Assembly: GCA_032622095.1 (NCBI GenBank)
Contig: CP136062.1
Location: 52,651,349-52,715,348, forward strand
From: Siphonodentalium dalli
Taxonomy: Eukaryota; Mollusca; Scaphopoda; Gadilida; Siphonodentaliidae
Length of the DNA: 64,000 nucleotides
Reading direction: 5' to 3'
The notes under the pieces were generated by a model. The model made no database searches, was not told the DNA's origin, and was given only the letters and a program-made list of their open reading frames with translations. Of the stretch, positions 47,655 through 59,056 are shown one piece after another. Position 1 is the stretch's first letter; every line of letters starts with the position of its first letter. The position numbers and the translations under genes were made by a program.

Positions 47655-47960
47655 GACCATCCGCCAATCATGATTTTAGGTTGCGACTTGATTCCCATGC
47701 GCGCTGATGCGTGCGATATGCTTCCCCATGGTTCCCTTAGGTTGCAGACTTGATTCCCTTGCGTGCGTTAAGCTTCCCCTTGATTCCCTTAGATTGCAGA
47801 CATGGTTCCCTTTGATTGCAGACATGATTCCCAGCTTGCAAACATGGTTCCCTTGATTGCAAGAAAAGAATATGATGCTTCCCATGTTTTCCAGTTGTAA
47901 TCTTGATGATTGCGAAGGTTGCGATGATGGTTGCAAAACGGAAACCATCAGAAATAGTTT
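47655..47960. repeat. Subterminal GATTCCC / GGTTGCAGAC repeats
   Basis: Irregular direct repeats of 'ttgattcccttaggttgcaga' and 'catggttccctttgattgca', ending 'ggttgcgatgatggttgca'. They match in type the arrays at 55295-55812. Confidence 0.7.
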
Positions 47961-50900
47961 AAGTACAGCAATTTCATTCCCAGAAATTTCTAAGTCCACA
48001 TTTTATAGGCTCAGAAATAAACTAAGTCCAACATTTAACTTATTGTCAGTAATTTGTGTGCATTTAGTTTAAGATATATGTTTGTACCATTCATCGGAAA
48101 GGTATTGAATTGAGCATTCCAACAAATGGCATTAAGCAATATTTTGAAATAAATCCCGAAAAAATATATACATGTTTAAGGGCACCAGAAGAGTTCATAA
48201 CATCAAAATTTCACACTAAGAAGAGAGTAAAATAGTCTCAGCTCTTAAAATTACTATTTTCTTAAATTCCTTCCCTATACAATAATAAGGTTCCCTATCC
48301 AAAAGAAGATTGGTGGCCTTGAAGTAGGAACCAAATATCCAAAGAATATGCTTCAATATTAAAACTATACTTCAATGAGCCCGGAAAAATCATTTTGAAC
48401 AACAATCAGATGTAGAAACATGTCTATTTATAATAATACGTGCATTTATATAAAACAAAAACTTAACTGTGAAGAGTATTTTAATGCCCCTTTATAGTCT
48501 CAGCTCACAACCATGCATAATTTTGAAAAAGTTCTATGTCAGATGCAAATTCAATGCATGCACTGCCCCCATTGCTAAGAAACTGCTACTTCCTATACAT
48601 GTAATGGCATTTGTCAATGACTAAAAGTTTCAGGTTTTGAAAAGAGGTGACATATTCTTTTCACCATCTAAATTAAAGACATGAATCTTCAGTTGCACAA
48701 CTTTAACCTTGGCAGAGTTAATTAAGTTCAGTTATATAGTTTGCAGACCTTTAGGCCGGTATAAATTAATTCCTAGATCATCATCCAAATTTTTTTCAAA
48801 AGTGGGGCGGGGGGGGGGGGGGGGGGGGCGAATTTTATTTTTTATTTTTTATTTCGAAACTACCATGTTTCCAATACAGTATTTTCCTTAAACTAGCCGA
48901 GTGAGTTTCACAGTGGTTTGTATTGTCCGCATGCAACCCTGATGCATGGATGTGTGATGGAAGACACACTGTAGCACTTAAAAAATACAAGCTAAATATG
49001 TAAATCACTCAACTTTTATAATACAAGTCCTACATGTAATTGTAGACTACATTGGTGTTAGTTGATGGGGGGGGGGGGTATGCCCATGGGTATATACCGG
49101 GTGCATATAGAGAAAGCACATGTCATTGTGTTCATGGACAAAGGATGCAATTGCAATATGCAACACATGGTTGATATATTTATAAATACATTGTATTTAA
49201 TAAATGAGTCAATTGGTCATCATGCTGGGAACGTTGCGCCTTAGCGTAGTGAAGGCATAGAGCTAGCGTCTGGTCTAGCTTGCATCGAGATTTGCGATGA
49301 CAATCTTCCGAGAACGCGTTCCACAAAGTTGTGATTTTTCGTAAAACTGCGTCAACTTTATTCACTCGAAACCAAAATATTCAAACACGTGCTTTTGATT
49401 ACGTTTTTTATACGTTTTAGCATTCGGCAAACCTCGTCAGATTCCGTCACCGTTTGCCCCCAGAGGTCACAGGTCGAGGAGTTCAGAATGCCGTTTTAGT
49501 AGAAATACAACTGCCTTGTCAGTGCTGTTAAATAATTACACTCACTGGCTTTTGTTAAACATGCAATTAGTCGCCATTGTAACATCCTCTATGTAGACAA
49601 TGGATCACGAATAAAGCGCCGGGCTTATTGTTTTCTTGATTGGATTAAATCTGAACATTGATATAAACTATAGTCAGACTATAGATAACCCACACTGCCG
49701 CTTACATAATAACCAGGGCATTCCCGACTCCAAGCAAACACTTTGGGAACAAGACGGCTGTCAGTCAAGACTACTTACATAATAGTGTCATTTTAACATG
49801 GGAATGTTGTCCAATAAAACTACAAGACTTAAAGTGTTATTATAATATTTTAATATTCACATTTAATTGAAAAAATTCCCAAATAATCGGCGTTAGATCG
49901 GCTTTCATCAGTTTTACTGTCCCGATTTCTTAGGATTTTTGGTTTGCAAAGGGCCATATCCGAGTTTAAGCCCACTTGGATTTTTGAGCTCAAATAAAAC
50001 AAAGGCCCCTTGGGCCTAAACGCGGGTCAGTACGGTAATAAAAATATATGGGGCGGGCCAACAAAATCGGGGCGGGCGGGGATGATGATCTAGGAATTTA
50101 TTTATACTGGCCTTATGTAAAGATATTTATTCATGTTTTTATTTGTATTTCAAAATGTCAACTTATAAAATTATACCATTTTGAATCCCTATACAAATAT
50201 AACTCAATTAATATGAAAGATAATTTGCTTATTAAATCAAGTCGTAAATTTATCTCACTCTCTGAATAAATAACAATTATGTGCACACCTGCTTACCCAG
50301 TACATACCAGGCACAACAATACCAGAACTCTCATGAAATTTAAATTTAACACAGCTGTAGAGGTCACAGAGATCAAATTTCCTTGAACATTGTACTATGC
50401 ATCTCATTCTGTGACACAGATATTACCCACATAGTGTGCCCTGTCTGGTCTCGTTCACTTTTCAAATAAAAACCGTTTTATAATAGCGGCATCATGTATA
50501 CAAGCAGGGCATTTTGATTCTGTTTTAGGAATTAACATTGAGTTTATGGCTATATCAGAGAACATATTTGTAAGTGAAAATAGATTATTTCTCATTTGTT
50601 TTGTATATTGTGAAGAATTTACAATTTGACTGCACAGAATGGATCCATGATAACTGTTTTATCTCATCTCTGGTAAGTACTATACTACTATTGTAAATCA
50701 ATTTTGATTTTTGTTATTGATCTAGTACCAGTATGATGAAAATTCAACACATGAAATGTACATATAGATAAAAAAGGTTTATATATACTGCATCCATCCT
50801 TGCAACCACCTTCAGCAGTCAGATACCAGCCCCATCCCTATGAATTTAGTGACAGCTGGAAAGCTTAAACAATTCCCAAAACTTAACTCTCTTTCCAGAT

Positions 50901-51574
50901 TACAATGAAATGAAACACTATACATACATATAGGGTATGACTAATTTAATATATTCACCTCAAATATCTCAATTGGCATTATAGCTATAGACAACCCACA
51001 ATCTGTTTTTTTTTTAAGTCAGAGGGCGGGGATGAGGGTCTGTTGAATTAATTTGAATTTAGGAAAATAGATAACTGCCCTGGCGTGAGTTCTTACATGA
51101 AATACTGATGTTGCTAATTCACTATAATTATGTTCTATCAGTTTTATATCGATCTATGTCAATTATGCTTTTACACAGTAAATTATAATAAATTGATTGA
51201 TATCTTTATGAAACACGATGGTCTATTTATGTATTCAGAATATACACATTCCCAACCCCCCCCCCCAAATCTTCATGCAGTTGACATATTATTTTAAAGT
51301 GGGATTATCATTTGCACTTGATTTATTATGTAAAAAACTCAATTTCATTATTATCACCATGTTGTTTACATTATCAATAGAGCACTTACACATGAATGTA
51401 TTTTTCACACATCCTTGGCCTAAATTCATTCATTTGTTGCAAATATTTTATTGAGTATATAATAGGAGATGGCCGCCCCCATTATGGTTGGATTTAGTGT
51501 GTGTTATCCATTTAAACTACCAAACACAACATAATTTTCCCCAATTGATATAGGCTTTAAAAATTTGTTTGCAG
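47961..51574. other. AT-rich stretch, no gene recognised
   Basis: It holds G-runs at 48806-48828 and 49065-49079. A less AT-rich block at 49225-49500 contains aggtcacaggtcg (49464-49476), a direct repeat of nuclear-receptor half-sites with one-base spacing. No frame with splice or homology support was seen. Confidence 0.35.
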
Positions 51575-51797
51575 GTTATACCGGTATGTCAACGATTACG
51601 GTCATGTCAGGGTCCACAAAGATTTCAAGAACTACTAGTATCATTACAAAGATGATGAATGCTCACTGCTATACAGCAAGAAGGGCTTTGGAAGCTTTGG
51701 AAAAGAGAGAAAAGACATTTTCATGGAAAGAGGCTAGTTTAAGTTGAATACATGTAACTGGCACCACAGTCTTAATGTATATAATTGAAGCAATAAA
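51575..51797 (+). other. Possible terminal exon with poly(A) signal, unrecognised
   Basis: Acceptor aatttgtttgcag, then a frame reading YRYVNDYGHVRVHKDFKNY and TAG; the same frame continues plausibly (YHYKDDECSLLYSKKG) after the stop. Another frame stays open to 51747. AATAAA is at 51792-51797. No upstream partner exon found and no family recognised. Confidence 0.2.
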
Positions 51798-52023
51798 ATG
51801 CATATGTATTACCACTGGTAGCTATTTGAATCTCATGAACAATTCAAGCATATATATGTACACCATCATATACAGCTGTTTATTTAGAGAATACCTACAG
51901 ATTTTGTTTTAATGCTGAAATATCTCATGAGTGTCTGGAAAGAAATATAACATTTTCAAGAGAGGCAGACACCAATGAGATGTTTCAGGTATACCAACAA
52001 GATACTAGCTGTAGGCATTATTT

Positions 52024-52462
52024 TTAGCTCAACTTTACTTTGTAAAGTTTGAGCTATTGCCATGTCTTAGTATCTGTCATCCGTGTGTGCGTGTGTGTGT
52101 CTAGTGCATGACTCGATCGTCAACAATTTCCTTTAGCATGGGCTACATTTCGTACCTTTGGTTGGATCATTCTGAAATTTGTCATGGCTGTTGACATTGA
52201 CATGTGGATGGGAACGAGTCATTTTGGGGTCATTCGGCAAAAAACCATGGCTGCCAGCGGCCATCTTGGATTTCAAACTTCAATCCATTAGCACAGGCTA
52301 CAGGTCGTACTGTTCATCTGATCATCATAAAATTTTTCATGGATGTTAACAATGACATGTAGATGGGAACAAGTCATTTTGGGGGTCATTCGGCCAAAAA
52401 ACATGGCCACCAGCAGCAATCTTGTTTACTCTTTGCTGACTAAATCCTTTGGCACAGGTTGG
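52024..52462. repeat. Third copy of the ACTTTACAAAGTAAAGTT repeat
   Basis: agctcaactttactttgtaa, a GT-rich tract, then two successive 'gatcat(t/c)' ... 'ggtcattcggc(a/c)aaaaa' modules about 180 bp apart, ending 'taaatcctttggcacaggtt'. A head-to-tail rather than fold-back form of 45805-46512. Confidence 0.6.
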
Positions 52463-52723
52463 ACATTTTAATTAGCACCTTTCCTATATTCCTCCATTTA
52501 CTGTCAACCATTAAATTATTCCCCTACATAAGTTGAGCTACAGTGTCATTGACACGTTCATTATTATATGTGCCCTATTAATGCTCAGTTATTAATTTAT
52601 GCTTGCACCGGTAATACTTCAACAAATTGAACCAATGCAGACAGTTACCGATATGGGGAAAAATTTCAATAGCGAAAAATATTATTTACATTTTGGAGTG
52701 CAAACCGCCATATAGCTATAAAT

Positions 52724-53900
52724 TAGGCTCCTGCGAATATTTAATATTCCATTCGAGATTTGACTTCGAATCGAGTCGAAATTGCCAACTTGAAATTTTG
52801 AATATACTATGCCGGAAAAGTAGGACACAAGTACACATGTCGATATTAGCTGTTTTGTGGCATTTAATTCCCGAAAATTATGTATATATTCACATTATAA
52901 TTCTTATTGTACATAGCCAAGAATAAGCCACGATAGGATGACTAAATACGTCTGTATTCTATAGCTTTAAAATGGTAGCAAAAGCTCGCAGATTGCGAAT
53001 GGACTGACGACGCGGTAAATTATAATAGCTATGAGACTCGGCAACCGATAGCGTTCTCCATCGTCTATCCGATTCCGCGTTATGTAATATGGGTGAGAAT
53101 GTAAACAACACATGTTCCCGGTGTCGAAAAGTGTATTTTGGCACTGTTCTCTTTTGAGGTTGACTTTCAGTTTCGGAGCTTTCTTTTACAATGGACAAAA
53201 TGTCATCCATCATTCATGTTTATTTTAAACATGATAAAGCTGCAGACACGCGTGTGATGAATGCAACATGCATGGTGTATAAATCACAAGCATCTGGGAC
53301 AATGACCCATCTATGGAATCATCTTTTCAAGAAGCATCAACCACTACATGAAGAGTTTTTGCTGAATTTTGGGGTGAGGGGTTAAACAATCCTACATAAC
53401 ACATGACGTATTGAATATATTGACATAAACAACATGTTGCCATATGCGGAATATATCTCCACACAGAAGAGGCTACACTGCGACTGTTGTTGCATGTTCA
53501 AGTTTATAACAACGGGTGTTTCCGAATGCTGATTTGCAATTTTGCATGCAAACTGTAGAAATTTTGTGTGATTTTAGTTCCGATAATCCGTTTAGTGGTA
53601 ATATATTAATCGTTGTGATGGCCACATGGACGTTTTAATTTGCTTTGTTTTCTTGACACTTATAAATTGAAGTTAATAGTATCTCAAACAACGGTTTATC
53701 GCCATATAAGTTGTGATGGAACTTCATGCATGTAGTTCATAGAACGTTTCACGAATCATCTAATCGTTGAAAAAACATACCTAATTGAGAATGCAATGCA
53801 CAGATATGATTCGATTCGATATTGGATTTGATATTCGATTCGATTCGTGAATTTGATACGATATTCGATTCGATCAAAATATCCAATTCGCAGGACCCTA
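52724..53900 (+). mobile_element. hAT element, 1177 bp, with perfect 8-bp target duplication
   Basis: Flanked by ctataaat at 52716-52723 and again at 53901-53908. The left end TAGGCTCCTGCGAAT and the complement of the right end TAGGGTCCTGCGAAT match 14 of 15. Both ends carry GATTCGAATCG-type repeats, as in the element at 3210. An 8-bp duplication plus a TAGGG-type end plus an internal BED-finger ORF make a hAT assignment strong. No hAT transposase or dimerisation domain is present, so it is an internally deleted, non-autonomous copy. Confidence 0.85.
53191..53385 (+). CDS. BED zinc-finger ORF of the hAT element (degenerate or truncated)
   Basis: Sixty-four codons from ATG. It reads SSIIHVYFKHD...NATCMVYKS...TMTHLWNHLFKKHQP. 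BED fingers have the form hydrophobic-(W/Y)-x-(Y/F)-F, C-x-x-C, then H-x(3-5)-H. Here the second cysteine is tyrosine (C-M-V-Y) while the H-L-W-N-H-L-F-K-K-H part is kept, so zinc binding is doubtful. A donor-like ggg|gtgagg at 53373/53374 would end the exon in phase 0, as in spliced hAT genes. It is probably the surviving first exon of a transposase. Confidence 0.6.
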   Translation: MDKMSSIIHVYFKHDKAADTRVMNATCMVYKSQASGTMTHLWNHLFKKHQPLHEEFLLNFGVRG

Positions 53901-53908
53901 CTATAAAT

Positions 53909-55294
53909 TGAAGCCAATTACATTTTGAGTATTGTTTTAAAGGTGGATTATATCTTTGTAAACATGTATTATATAGTTACCGGGGTATAAAATATTAGAT
54001 TTGAATCGAAGCCTCCTGTCCGGAAATGCTTCTATCGATTAATATTAATTTTATTTCAAATATTTACATGTATGTCTAAAAGAGCATGTTTGTTCAGCTA
54101 GCGAACAATAGTGGTTACTGTTAACCAAGACCAGAAATGTTATTGTACATTATCATTATCGCTTATATCTGTGGAACAAAACAATACAAACAATCAATCT
54201 GGGACATTTTACTTTCGTTGCGTAGCCGTAGGGCGTAGGAACAGCCCAGTGTTCTATATCGCAATATGGTACCATCCGGATGGTCTGTTCTAAAAATAGT
54301 AGCATGGATGGTACCGATTTAATATTAAAAATAAAATCAATATTAATTGATAGAAGCTTTTCCGGACAGGGGTCTTCAGTTCATATCTATTATTTTATAC
54401 CCACACAACTATTTAAAATTTGTTATTTAAAGAGATAATCCATCTTTAAGCTTTTCTTTAATATATGTGTTGCTGCGAAAGCTATGGAAACACATCGTCC
54501 ATCATGCCGACACTTGATTAAATTGTAAGTAATGTTTATTATTTTGTATAAATTTCTTGATTCTTGATATGTTATGCTTCTGAACTTTCTTTTAAATTGT
54601 TAAGAGAATACTTATCCATATAAAATTAAATATTTTATAAAGTTTGACATTTTTTAATATCTACTAGATCTATAGGGCTCATATCAAATCTTACCTATCT
54701 AGTATTAGTTAGTAAAGGTGAATTAACATAATGTGTTATATAATATATAATTATAGTGAGGGATTCTTAACACTGTTGTTTGATCAAATAATACTGTTGG
54801 TAAAAAGTTCCTCATAAATTGATAAACAAAAAGTGTAATCATCATTATTATGGAGGTGAAAGTAAATAATAGTAAAGTTTTTGCAAGTTTCGATTGTGAA
54901 ATTAAATGAATGTTTTATTTAGTTCAAGGAAACTTATTACTCAACAGGAAGAACATGAATTGGTTGTGATATATCAGGAGCTCCAAACATGATCATATCT
55001 TAGCCAGTAAGAATGGTGGACTCCCAAGTGCTTCAAAGTCTGTATTTTTGTAAATATTATCGGTTATGTCTTGCGATGAAGATCCACTGTAGCAAAGGAA
55101 GTGCTCTGATTCGATATCCTTTCGGCTCAACAAAGTGTCCATATTGCATATTGTGCTAAACTGTTATGTGCACTAATTTGTTATCCCCATTTGTATACCA
55201 ATTAGATTGCAATGATGATTTGACTGCCAGAACTTTTTATAGTAATGCATGTGCCCACTGAAGGTTGTGAACTTTATATTTAATTGGGGGGGGG
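53909..55294. other. AT-rich stretch, no gene recognised
   Basis: It includes a loose inverted repeat: 'tcctgtccggaaatgcttctatcgatt' near 54013 and 'tgatagaagcttttccggacagg' near 54347, with 'ggtaccatccggatgg' and 'ggatggtacc' inside. A small fold-back element of about 360 bp may therefore lie at 53940-54450. G-run at 55287-55297. Confidence 0.4.
53940..54450. mobile_element. Fold-back element around CCTGTCCGGAAA
   Basis: 'ggtggattatatctttgta', 'tataaaatattagattt' and 'cctgtccggaaatgct' on the left correspond to 'agcttttccggacagg', 'tattattttatac' and 'agagataatccatcttt' on the right, in complement. No target duplication confirmed. Confidence 0.45.
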
Positions 55295-55812
55295 GGTAGA
55301 ATGGTTGTGAAGATGATTGCGGGAATCATAAAGAAGGTTGCGAGATGGGAATCATAAAGAAGGTTGTGAGATGGGAATCACAAAGAAGGTTGCGAGCATG
55401 GTCATGATGATGATTGCGGGAATCATAAAGAAGGTTGCGAGATGGGAATCATAAAGAAGGTTGCGAGATGGGAATCATAAAGAAGGTTGCGAGGATGGTC
55501 ATGATGATGATTGCGGGAATCATAAAGAAGGTTGCGAGATGGGAATCATAAAGAAGGTTGCGAGGATGGTCGCGATGCGATGACCATCATCGCAACCTTC
55601 TTTATGATTCCCATCTCGCAACCTTCTTTATGATTCCCAAAATCGTCATCACGACCATCTTCACAACCTTCTTTATGATTCCCATCTCGCAACCTTCTTC
55701 ATGATTCCCGCAATCATCATCATGACCATCCTCACAACCTCCTTTATGATTCCCATCTCGCAACCTTCTTTATGATTCCCATCTCACAACCTTCTTTATG
55801 ATTCCCACAAGA
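55295..55812. repeat. Paired inverted tandem arrays, GGTTGCGA / GGGAATCATAAAGAA
   Basis: About ten units of 'gggaatcataaagaaggttg' (26-bp type cgagatgg and a longer type with gaggatggtcatgatgatga) run forward to about 55578. The complement (caaccttctttatgattccc) then runs to about 55812. The turn is at gtcgcgatgcgatgaccatc. The two arrays together form a large cruciform-capable palindrome. Confidence 0.9.
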
Positions 55813-56062
55813 TTGCGATGATCGCGATGCGTGCGAAGATGATTGTAGGGAATCATTTGAGGATGATTGCGGGAATCATTATGGTGGTTGCGCAACCATC
55901 ATGATGGTTGCGCAACCATTTTGATGATTGAGCAAGCTAGAATATATACTCTAACTTGGAGGTTGGGAATCGTTCCAAATGCAACCATCCTCAGATGATT
56001 GCGGACATGGTTGCGAATATGACTGTGATCATGGTTTGGGAATCATTCCATTTCTACTAGGG

Positions 56063-58046
56063 TTGATATTACAAGAATTGTTATTTTATAATTTTAATGA
56101 GAATAACAATTAAACTAAACTGAAAGTTATTGTCTTTTGCACTGTTTGTTGGCCTCGACTGAAACTATTCACTTTTTCTGGTTACTAACATTCAAGATCT
56201 GCTATCCAAAACTTGACGCCAATTCCAGTGAGTCACACACTCCATGAGTTAGGCAGCACCAGTCTCCTTTATATAGTGATGTTGGTTTCTATAACATAAA
56301 ATATTGTTATCGTTCTATTATAGGTTCTAATGGAGAGAGAGATGTAGATATGGCTGGAAGGACAAGACTCCAAGTAATTGCACAACTGCAGTTCATTAAA
56401 CACACTTGAATTTAGCGAATTGCCACATGTACAATCATTACATTCTTACAATGTTACCAGCAGTTTTGTGAAGTAACACAATAATGACAATGATATTGAA
56501 AAAGATATATTGCTATGTTCGATGCACTTTCTCAGCAATGCCATGAAGAAAATCTCATTCCTGATTAACATGCAGATCAAGCAATGGTTAGTTCAAATGA
56601 TGTCATACTGTGCTTTTCAATTTAAACTGTGTCCATCTTGGTTATCGGAATGATTCTGGAAGAGAAAGCTCTATGGCTGAGATGATATAATTGTCTACTA
56701 CAAATTAAATATGCTATATATTTTTGGAATAAATATACATGTACCATATACATGTACGATATTTAAATACTAGTACACATCTTTTCATTTAGGAATTCTG
56801 ATTCCTTATTCATGCCCAATACTGACTGAACTACTAGGATCCCCTGTATATCAATTGTATACCTTACTCATATTTGAATTTGTGCAGTACTATGTTTCGC
56901 TCTATTTTAAATTCTGAGCAACTTCTAAACTTACAAATATTTTTGTATATAATGACAATTTCAGTTCTTCATTATCGCTGAAAATACTTGTGCATATTAA
57001 AGATCATCTTGACAAAAATTCCTTCAGTCTGGAATATATATGTTTATATTTTAGAAGAAATTCAACTTAAAATATCTAACCATGATTTAGCTATACACAT
57101 GTGAATAATAAATGCACACTAGCGAAAAATAGTACAATGTACTGCACAAATTTAAATATGACTGAAGAATATATTCTATAATCATGATACTTTGACCCTG
57201 AGAATGTGACAAAAGTAAAAACAGTCTATATACCACATCATATATTTTTACTTCAGCAGATAATTGTAGTCTCTGGGATTAATATAAAAAAGTCAAATTT
57301 TTTCACCAAAAAAAGTCATTATCACTAATATTGGTATTAGTTAGTAGTTTAATCTCTTTAATATATCAACAAAAGTAGATTATATAGAAATATGTTTTTA
57401 TCCCAAAAGTCATTGATTTATGGCTACATATACAGCTACATGTACATTGTACCAGTCAGTGCTGATTGTTGATGTTACTAAAGATCTGCATGCAAAATAC
57501 AATAATCATTTATGCTTATCATTATGGTACTCACATTATTACATTCTAATGATTTGTCCTGATGAGTTAACCACATCTCTCGTTCTCCATCATTAATATG
57601 GAAATAGAAATAGAAAATAGAAAATAGAAATGTATAAAGGTAGTGAATCTCGGGGAGAGCTTTCTGATGAATGGCAACAAGCCACATTTCTGACTAAATC
57701 CTGAAATGTTACCCATACTTCTGCTTTGGTTAAGAGGTCGATTACTTAGGGCATTAATGTATAACTTGGCTAATTTAACCCAACATCTGCCTCACAAGTT
57801 CACAACTTATTATACTGATACTGCGACTTGTGAAATCCATCAAATTATCACTCTCTGTGAGTCCAATAGCTATTCACCTAATTAAACATTATATTTACCA
57901 GTCATGGTCCTTGCTGGTTTAAAGCATGGACACAAAACATATGTTTCAAGCATTTGTGACCAGGAAGTAGTATTTAAAACAACTATCAGTTGTGTTAATC
58001 TAACATATTCATGATTTAGGTCCAGTGCACCATTCTATGACCATAC
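56063..58046. other. AT-rich stretch, no gene recognised
   Basis: A possible exon start follows tctattatag at 56324 and is open for 28 codons (GSNGERDVDMAGRTRLQVIA) to a TGA at about 56408; unsupported otherwise. A TACAGTAATGCCC-family single arm lies at 57650-57762. Otherwise nothing seen. Confidence 0.35.
57650..57762. repeat. TACAGTAATGCCC-family single arm
   Basis: ggggagagctttctgatgaa through gattacttagggcattaatg; more diverged than other copies. Confidence 0.6.
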
Positions 58047-58783
58047 ATGATGGGACAGGACCTCATTTTTGAAGATTTTTCAAACTCTACCCACAAGACG
58101 AGAACATTAGGGAGCCATAGCAACCATTTATTCACACAACTTATGGTTCAATCAATGCCTAGGACATCCCCCATGCCAGAAATACAGATACAAAAATATC
58201 TGCCACAAGGGCTTCCAGTGCATCCATGCACAGTTGCATATAAATCAGAATATAATAGAGTTCACATGAATTTTGAAAGGGAAAAAACACATAGAAATCC
58301 ATATACATTGATATATGGACTATATTTTGAAAGGGAAATTCATTATATGTTGAAAAAAGTAAAACTTTTGTTTATACTCGCACCATGATCAGATAAATTA
58401 TGTGCACTTTAGAGGTAACCTTGCACTATTATCAAGGCTAATTAACATAACCCTAGATATTTTCATGTATTTAAGATTCATCAGCCATGTTTGGGTTTCA
58501 GCCATTTCAAAATTTCAGATCTACTAGACTTATGCTTATTTTCAAACTGATTTAAGATCTTTTTAGTTCATAAATTTATTTCGGCATGTGTTGCAACAAT
58601 AATAATTGGTACATGTAGCAACCTGAACATTTGTCACATGACTGATATTTAGATAAATGTCTGTTTTCAACCTTATTTGAGCTGATTTTTGTCAAAATTT
58701 GTCTATATTTGACCCACAGTGTGCAGCGGTGTGTGTATTCCTAGAGTATGTGGGACCCGAATTCACATTGACCAGTGTTAGCT

Positions 58784-59056
58784 GATAAAATGGTATGACA
58801 TAAATGGTATCAGTGTGGGCAATGCCGTCACTTATTATACCCTTGGCTGTCTTAAGCGAAATAATGGTTCGCTTAATAAGAGTAATCCATTCTCATGAAT
58901 TAGACTGAAGCACAATTCACTCACACATAGTTCAGACATGCTCTTTCAGAATTCCGCTCAAGTTGAAACCTTTGACATAGTAGTATCTCAGTCTTTGAGT
59001 CAACTAATAGGGGAAGGCTCCACACACTGATACCATTTATGTCATACCATTTTATC
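58784..59056. mobile_element. TIR element, 34-bp perfect arms, 273 bp
   Basis: gataaaatggtatgacataa (continuing atggtatcagtgtg) at 58784-58817 is the exact complement of 59023-59056. The centre contains 'cttaagcgaaataatggttcgcttaata'. No ORF. A MITE of unknown superfamily; the flanks show no clear target duplication. Confidence 0.7.

Larger units (their letters stand above)
47639..56062. mobile_element. Candidate 8.4-kb element with CCCTAGTAGAAAT inverted termini
   Basis: The left end CCCTAGTAGAAATGAATGAT (then TCCCA) and the complement of the right end CCCTAGTAGAAATGGAATGA (then TTCCCA) match apart from one inserted G. Inside each end lie many copies of GATTCCC and TTGCGA/GGTTGC phrases (47655-47960 and 55295-56040), in inverted relation. 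No target duplication is evident and no transposase was recognised, so these may instead be two separate short copies. Confidence 0.3.

Noticed and set aside
46806-56410. A second multi-exon gene joining 46806-46928, 51575 and 56324
   Set aside because: Each piece has a fair acceptor, but no frame links them and none resembles a known protein; kept only as low-confidence separate features.
58047-58388. 113-codon plus-strand frame
   Set aside because: Longest free frame in the last third of the window, but no domain, no splice context and no codon pattern distinguishing it from AT-rich chance sequence.
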